Of a stretch of 64,000 nt of DNA, positions 59,256 to 64,000 are shown piece after piece. Numbering within the stretch: the stretch's first letter is position 1; each line of letters begins with the position of its first letter. The notes under the pieces are model-generated. The model was not told the DNA's origin and did no database searches. It saw only the letters and a list, made by a program, of their open reading frames with translations. The position numbers and the translations under genes are program-made. Source of the stretch: Anthopleura xanthogrammica (Eukaryota; Cnidaria; Anthozoa; Actiniaria; Actiniidae); contig OZ025215.1 in NCBI GenBank assembly GCA_964019055.1, positions 11,871,611 through 11,935,610 on the forward strand, given 5' to 3'.

Positions 59256-62200
59256 CTGATGTAAAAATGTTGAAAAAAATATATTAGAGTCAAAGCTCAA
59301 GATTTTTTGCTAACCGTGTTACTTCAAAATTACCTTAAATTCCAGTTCATAACCTGTTGCATTTTTCTGTAGATTAACTGTTGATAGCTTGTGCATCGTA
59401 GACTGCAGGTTACAGGCTTGTATTTCTGTGTTCCCGCAAGTGAGGGATTCCAATATAGCCAGATGTATGAAGACGTACTGCTCCTATTTAATCAGAGTGA
59501 AAGACATATGCCTTATCTTGTCTTTTCAAATTATGGAAGTTGTTCAACTGGTTCAAGATTAGCACAGGATGGGGACCAGTTGAGAGATGGGAGCTTATTG
59601 ACATGAATAATAAGCAAATTAAATTTATTATTCCTTACATCAGTTTGTACCATGCTAGTCCTGTCTTTTCTGATGTCTGAGACGTAGTTTGCTATATCAA
59701 CATTACGCAGCTTCTTTGCTCGTTCCAACATGGCGTCGATCACGATGTAACATCCCGTACGACCAATACCAGCACTATAATTATATTAGTGTTTACAAGT
59801 TATACAAATGTTTATGTTAGTGTCGTTTTATACTAACTTTGATTCATAATGGCGGTCATGTCTTTGATAAATAATAAACTGTTCAAAGAAAATAAGTATT
59901 CAAACAAGTCATTCATGAAAAGCAGTTTGATAAATAAGAGGTAAAATGCATTATCAGAACCTGCAGTGTATTACGATTGGTCCTGAGTTCGGAGGGTTCA
60001 TTGCTTTAACTTTTCTTCGCAAAGCAAGAACGGCTGTTGCATAATGTGGTACTCCTTTGTCAGGCCACACGGTGAAATGGAAATGTATTACACAACGCTG
60101 CTCTTCACTGTATGTCTATACCAGGGAAAAAACATAAACATATGAATATATAGTAGACAATGGTGGACATAAGTAAATTCAGGCATCTTTATAATCCTTT
60201 GTACACACAGAAAGATCAACGGGTTTTCTGTGCTACTGCATTATGTAAATCCATAATTTATTTTCAATGGCATGCATAGTTTACACTGACCTTTTTCAGC
60301 AAGAACGTACGGATGATGTAATCTGGGAACACTTCAGTCTTATGGATATTCACAGTTATGTGTCGGTACGTTTCACTACTTTCTGGCCAATACTGATGGC
60401 ATTTGGTCTGAAAATTAACAATCAATCATGATAAGATAGGAGAAAGGAACTGAGACTGATTAAAAACTATGTTTTATTACTTACCTTGCCCAGCTCTTTT
60501 AGATTGGTCAACATAACTATAGTACCAGTATTTTTCTCCCAAATCATTTGCCAAAAGTCTGCAAATGTTTGCTCTACCGGACCTTAATAGATAAGAAGAT
60601 ATTACAGTATAATGATTAACTCTCAAACTCATAATTGATGTCATAATGTTGATTTTATAGCTTGCAATCTCAGATAACTTTGAAACAATAATCCGAAAGA
60701 AGAGAAATGCAGTACTTCGACGATACGGTGGCCATCTTGAATTGCAAAGCATTATGGGACATCCAGGGTGCAAAACAAAACAAAGATGATGGATAATATA
60801 TTATATACATAGTTTCGTTTATTTTGTCTTTCTTTCATAGACATCTTCTTAATTCATCTCTTGTCAAATTGTCCTGTGGTGAATTGTTAATGTTAATCGA
60901 AGCCATTACTGTAACAAAGCTTAGTTTGTATATCAGTTTGCCCCCTACCTATTCAAGATGGCCGTCGCATTGTCAAATTAGTCCATTAAAGCAAATAAAG
61001 TCGCCATGTTGGATGCTCTACTAAAGGCAATCACCGATCATTTTTTTAAATTTCCTGCAAAATGCCAACTTAAATCTCATAAATATGGCAGAGTCTATAT
61101 AATACCTTGTGTAGCAATGTATTTACGTTTTGTTCCATCGAATCCCTGTCGATTAGAAATCATGCTTATTTAAATCTACAACCTGGTCTCGGCGCACTAT
61201 TTAAGTAAATTTGTAAACCAACCGGCCATTTCAGGTCATTCAGGTGGTTTTAATGTGATTTGTGCAAGCATGGTTGGCGTATCGGTGAGCCGCAACTATA
61301 CTCACAGTTATGTAAGAAGCGTTGATGTAGTCAGAATCTTCGTCTGCTTCAATTTGTTCAATAATCACACGAGAATGGTCATCTGTAGAAAAATAAGTAC
61401 GACATTTAGCATTTTCAAAGAAGAGTTACGCTAGCATTTACATATGTACTCACAAGGAATGGCGTTGCCGTATCGATTTTTCTTCTTGTTAACTGGTTGT
61501 TTGGCAAATGTTTGTGGAAAGGAACGGGTATTTTGCAACTTCTGTTAAAATAAGAATGATAAATAATTTTTATCAAAATACTCAAATACATTTATTAGCA
61601 AGTCTGTGAATAAAAAACTTCATTGAGACTTAGCATCAACAATTTTCACTAAGTTCTTGCCTTGTATTCTTCCTTCAGTCGTGCGTAATCTGTGGCCTTG
61701 GTGGATTTCACATACTCAGCGAATTGTCGTACTGGGATTGGTTTGGCTGTGTTATCGGCTATTGCTTCTTCGTAGATGTCATCTTGACTGGGAACAGACG
61801 CTCCTTTTGAAAGAAAACAGACATGATTCTCAGGTATGTTATCAATTTTTTTGCCAAATACTTTTTCGTATTTACATTTAAATGCTAAGAACAACTACAA
61901 ACTTGATGAAATTAAATTGGCGGATAAAATGTGCTCGGACCGACAAAAGGGTACACGTAGAGCAAATTTGATATACCAGTGTCAAACAGTAAAGCACTTG
62001 AGTACTATATACACGTAAAACGAGGAAATCAACGTACCTGCAGTTGGAATAGCCACAACATTCGGTACTTCTTCATTATCCTGAGCGGTATTTACATTTC
62101 CACTTTCTGTGTCCCCAATGTCATCAAGTGGGACCGTACTTTCTTTCCTCGAATCTCTTTTTTGACGGCGACTAAAAGAATAACATATCTGACAAACATG

Positions 62201-63667
62201 AATTTCAAGCCTGCAAGAGATTTTGCTTTTATCCTTTTATGTTTGCGGTAGTGCGCATGCTTGAACTGAAGGATACCGCGTCTCCTTGTGTATATTACTG
62301 GTAATTAGACTTACAGCACGACGCGCAAATTAAAGTAAGACCACATTTAATGTATTCGTATACTTCTATGCACGGGATTTTGTACTTTAAACAGACACAT
62401 TTGATGCCAAGCGGTCTGGTTTTACCAAATAAGGGGTGTAAAAACTCGTTTGGCAGCAAAAAGCCCGTGCATAGAAGTATGCGAATATATTAAAAGTGGT
62501 CATACTTTTGCGCGTCGTGCTGTAATTCTGGCTGTGAAGCAGTATTTTAGTGATGAAATAATTGTCAGATAGTCGAGACTAGTGTCAAACGAGCGGCATT
62601 ATACACGGTACCAGTGGCACCACTTTAGTTCAAAAAGAGATTTTATTTACCGTTTTATTAACACTATTAGGACTACCATTGCCAAGATGAGTAAAACGGC
62701 AACCACGGCTCCTGCTACTGGTCCAGCTTGGGATCTGTCCTCTTTTTGCCCTGTAAACATATTAAATTTGTCATCTAATAATACGTTTCGTATCAGATAG
62801 AATATCTTCCGATTCTTAGTTTTATCACTCATTCACGCACGTGAGTTTCCTATTTCATCCAATCATTCGTCAATCCATCCATCCACTCACATTCATGCGT
62901 GAATTTGTTCATTTGATAGTTCTTTCGTTAATTTTTTCTTTCATTTACTGACTCTCATTCGTTTCACCTATCCATCAATCCATATCCGTCCATTCGTCCG
63001 TCTGTCCGACTGACCAGTTCTTATTAAATAAAAAAATCGGCTTGGGGGGAGGATTTGCAGAAAATTATACCTTGGGTTACTTTAATCGTAGCTACTACCG
63101 CTGCTTGACTCGCATACACTTTCTTTAAAAAAAAAAAAAAAAAAATTATTCTTAACAAAGAATATAATACAAAATTAGTTTGTGTTCATCATAATCTTTG
63201 TTCTATGTACTTACTCCTTGATGTTCAGTAATCGCTCTTTCTGCAATAGTATAGGTCTTTCCTTTGTGTAGTTGTACGTTTTCATATTTTCCGTATTTTT
63301 TATTGTCACCAACAGCAAAAGAAGACTTCAAGTCGTTTGGTTTCAGTTCTGCTGTGACGTAAGGGTCTTTTCCATCTTTGTAGTCACTGATATTTGTTGG
63401 TAAGTTACTGGCATCTTTATTCCCTTTTATTACGATAACTTGATATGAACTGGAACATGTTAAGAGAAAGGTTAATTATTTATGGTTAGATACAACATCC
63501 TCGTGATAAAGGTTGATTTTTTTTAAAACTACTACTAGCCGTAATTCAACTTTAAAAAGATAAATATATCATCTACCTGATTGGTCCATTGATAGGATCA
63601 ACTGACCATAGTGAAACGTTAAACTGGTCCTTGAGAGTCACTGAATTCCCTTCAGGCTTGACGGGTT
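56852..63667 (-). CDS. RPTP-D: receptor tyrosine phosphatase, C-terminal part, cut by the right window edge
   Basis: Twenty-one exons: 63667-63577, 63449-63215, 63122-63071, 62750-62651, 62171-62038, 61803-61661, 61541-61454, 61382-61306, 61145-61106, 60582-60485, 60407-60291, 60115-59961, 59774-59639, 59483-59334, 59255-59156, 58782-58709, 58165-58031, 57849-57718, 57633-57485, 57227-57092, 56932-56852. They sum to 807 codons after the leading split codon. From the linker to the stop the protein is nearly the same as RPTP-B, and introns are also nearly identical, so the two 3' halves separated recently. Unlike RPTP-B it keeps the membrane-proximal exons. The FN3, Ig and F5/8C exons must lie beyond 64000; no exon is seen between 63668 and the edge. 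It lies 2.2 kb upstream of RPTP-C, mirroring the B-A spacing. Confidence 0.9.
58842..58976. repeat. TA/GATA microsatellite in RPTP-D intron
   Basis: About 100 bases of TA followed by GATA units. The counterpart in RPTP-B (about 13326-13339) has only six or seven TA units. Confidence 0.95.
59334..62171 (-). CDS. RPTP-D juxtamembrane linker and catalytic PTP domain D1
   Basis: Linker exons 62171-62038 and 61803-61661 (GC donor again at 61661) lead into D1 exons 61541-61454 to 59483-59334. [32 protein letters not shown] and VQTDEQYVFIH are intact. Predicted active. Confidence 0.9.
62314..62522. mobile_element. 209-bp MITE with TA target duplication, RPTP-D intron
   Basis: Arms of about 63 bases beginning CAGCACGACGCGCAAA are inverted copies. 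TA flanks both ends (62312-62313, 62523-62524). RPTP-B carries the empty site with one TA at 16585-16586, so borders are exact. Fits a Tc1/mariner-type (TA-inserting) family. Confidence 0.88.
62651..63667 (-). CDS. RPTP-D membrane-proximal module and transmembrane helix
   Basis: Exons 63667-63577, 63449-63215 and 63122-63071 match the RPTP-C membrane-proximal exons ([36 protein letters not shown]). Exon 62750-62651 gives [17 protein letters not shown] and the helix ending LIVLIKR. Its extracellular stalk (GQKEDRS) is shorter than that of RPTP-C. Confidence 0.86.
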
Positions 63668-64000
63668 CTATGACATTACAGCAATAACCGTTGTATCGCG
63701 ATCCGCCGTTTCAAAACCTCGTTTGAATTTTGGTCTTTTGCGAGCCGTCAATCATCTTGGATTTTTGCAAATTAGTCTATGCACGCTCGCTCATTCGGCC
63801 ATCACATGCTTCGATCTTGTTTTATTTTATTTTATTTTTTCGAAAATCTAAATGGATTCGGAGATATTCCAAGAAGTTGTGATGGAGAGCTTTTCGAGTC
63901 TTCTTTCTGTCAAGTATTCAAGCGATTCTTGGAGAATCATCCACATAAACTTCAGGATTGTGCTACAAAGTTTTTCATGATCCCAAGCTGCATGTTGACA
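63668..64000. other. Right-edge sequence with no exon seen
   Basis: In RPTP-C the next upstream exon begins 83 bases beyond the matching exon; here no such exon is found within 333 bases and similarity to RPTP-C stops at the exon border. It is probably inserted or replaced sequence. Confidence 0.5.

Noticed and set aside
63852..63986. Short plus-strand frame starting MDSEIFQEVV near the right edge
   Set aside because: Only about 43 codons, no recognisable family, and no splice or context support.

Overview
The window is animal (metazoan) genomic DNA. It is AT-rich and intron-dense, with canonical GT-AG introns mostly of 100-1000 bp. It carries many short palindromic (MITE-like) insertions, microsatellites, a tRNA-derived SINE and Penelope-like relics. 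The proteins are extracellular adhesion modules on receptor tyrosine phosphatases plus an Ig receptor with tyrosine motifs. This fits a non-vertebrate animal. I lean to a cnidarian-like genome, but the sequence alone does not settle the species.

Layout, all receptor genes on the minus strand (5' ends at the higher coordinates): (1) RPTP-A, 5' part only, 9021 down to the left edge. (2) RPTP-B, complete, 24947 to 11244, 32 coding exons whose phases all agree, 1730 codons plus stop. (3) An Ig receptor with a single-pass membrane segment and tandem ITAM-like tail, 28185 to 27086, 5' end not found. (4) On the plus strand, an orphan last exon of HMG-CoA synthase, 29598-29952. (5) RPTP-C, 54627 to 34163, 36 exons found, with one exon of its first discoidin domain missing. 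(6) RPTP-D, 3' part only, from at least 63667 to 56852.

The phosphatases share one plan: signal peptide, four F5/8C (discoidin) domains each split over two exons, one Ig domain, FN3 domains (three in B, four in C), a membrane-proximal module (C and D only), a transmembrane helix, a short cytoplasmic linker, an apparently active PTP domain ([10 protein letters not shown]) and a second, degenerate PTP domain ([10 protein letters not shown]). The Ig-FN3-PTP-PTP order and the C-terminal ending resemble the vertebrate R2B class (PTPRK/M/T/U), with discoidin domains where those have MAM.

The A-B and C-D pairs are products of segmental duplication: about 8 kb around 8.9-17.0 kb is nearly the same as about 8.4 kb around 54.5-62.9 kb. 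Later events made the copies differ: an ectodomain deletion in B, loss of an exon in C, a partial-exon tandem array in A and C, and element insertions private to one copy. The neighbours suggest a hypothesis: adhesion phosphatases clustered with an ITAM-like receptor whose phosphotyrosines they could remove. That link is inference only.
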